This document shows positions 52,688 to 53,016 of a stretch of DNA of 53,016 nucleotides, in pieces. The position numbers were made by a program, and so were the translations under genes. This DNA is from an uncultured Sphingomonas sp. (GTDB lineage Bacteria > Pseudomonadota > Alphaproteobacteria > Sphingomonadales > Sphingomonadaceae), in contig NZ_CAJYVU010000145.1 in the NCBI RefSeq assembly GCF_913778135.1, positions 1 to 53,016 of the forward strand, given 5' to 3'. The notes beneath the pieces were generated by a model. That model saw nothing but the letters and a program-made list of their open reading frames with translations. It ran no database searches and was not told where the DNA came from. Positions within the stretch are counted from its first letter, which is position 1, and the number at the start of each line of letters is the position of its first letter.

Positions 52688-53016
52688 TCACGCGAGCAGC
52701 ACGCCGCGCTCGCGCAAGTAGCCGAGCACCGGCAGCAGCGGCATGCCGAGCACGGTGAACTGGCTGCCTTCGATCCGGCTGAACAGTTGCGCGCCCGGCC
52801 CCTCGATCCGGTAGCAACCGACACAGGCCGAGATCGCGGGCCATTCGGCGTCGAGATAAGCCTCGATGAAGGCGTCCGATAATGGCCGCACGAACATCCG
52901 CGCCGCTTCTACGTGGCGCCACACCGGGCGACCGTTTTCCGCGATCACCGCCGCGCTGACGAGATCGTGGCGCTTGCCCGACATGCGGATCAGGTGATCG
53001 CGCGCGTCGTCGCGGT
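52688..53016 (-). CDS. Maf-like nucleotide pyrophosphatase (3' part, runs off the window)
   Basis: The C-terminal 108 residues of a Maf/HAM1-type pyrophosphatase, reading RDDARDHLIRMSGKRHDLVS at the edge. LSDAFIEAYLDAEWPAISACVGCYRIEGPGAQLFSRIEGSQFTVLGMPLLPVLGYL is a typical Maf C-terminus with substrate-binding residues. These house-cleaning enzymes hydrolyse modified or canonical NTPs. The 5' end lies beyond 53016. aroE starts 34 bases after its stop. Confidence 0.92.
   Translation of the reverse strand, partial: RDDARDHLIRMSGKRHDLVSAAVIAENGRPVWRHVEAARMFVRPLSDAFIEAYLDAEWPAISACVGCYRIEGPGAQLFSRIEGSQFTVLGMPLLPVLGYLRERGVLLA

Overview
The window is GC-rich chromosomal DNA from an alphaproteobacterium, most likely a sphingomonad (Sphingomonas or a close relative). 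The case rests on gene content and order: a MipA/OmpV-type outer-membrane protein, ferritin-like Tat-exported proteins, a second-type GltX, ribD-ribE-ribBA-ribH with a degenerate GTP cyclohydrolase half, COQ9, MmcB behind an alphaproteobacterial GTTC-N7-GTTC LexA box, an HWE-type histidine kinase, ftsE-ftsX-ydcF-plsC next to an MJ0042 zinc-ribbon protein, and maf-aroE-coaE-dnaQ. I see no rRNA operon, CRISPR array, insertion sequence, integrase or prophage gene. Coding density is high, and many gene pairs overlap by four bases, mostly as GTGA.

Left part (1-14600): thiC on the minus strand lies under a TPP riboswitch whose expression platform appears to hide the ribosome binding site. It is followed by two paralogous exported ferritin-like proteins, a MipA-family porin-like protein, a DUF2141 protein overlapping a fatty-acid-hydroxylase gene, rpmI-rplT with a strong terminator, an AsmA-like protein with a lipoprotein, a polysaccharide deacetylase, HisN, a periplasmic peroxiredoxin and a diguanylate cyclase. 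Just after the cyclase is a near-consensus sigma-54 promoter in front of two very small membrane-peptide ORFs that I do not recognise.

Middle part (14600-33500): DUF1810, an S41 lipoprotein peptidase divergent from a small lipoprotein, a zinc-ribbon membrane protein, gltX, the riboflavin operon, an Old Yellow Enzyme, an EamA transporter coupled to coq9, feoAB behind a promoter that overlaps a Fur-like palindrome, ssb, an HWE kinase and a single-domain response regulator that overlap tail to tail, and a translationally coupled metX-GNAT-metW operon.

Right part (33500-53016): hisC-tyrA (aromatic amino acids), plsC-ydcF-ftsX-ftsE, tRNA-Leu(GAG), then a tight three-gene operon of type III polyketide synthase, SAM methyltransferase and FAD oxidoreductase. 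This is the same order of activities as known alkylresorcinol/alkylquinone operons. It is followed by a class A PBP, a YgjP-type metalloprotease, SCO1 with a YkgJ-type protein, an ankyrin-repeat protein, SOS-controlled mmcB, a SleB-type cell wall hydrolase, DUF1491/thioesterase/ptsN/hpf, and dnaQ-coaE-aroE-maf. That last block lies beside the chromosome origin in Caulobacter, so the right edge may approach oriC. Best candidates for something little described: the sigma-54-driven micro-ORF pair and the type III PKS operon.
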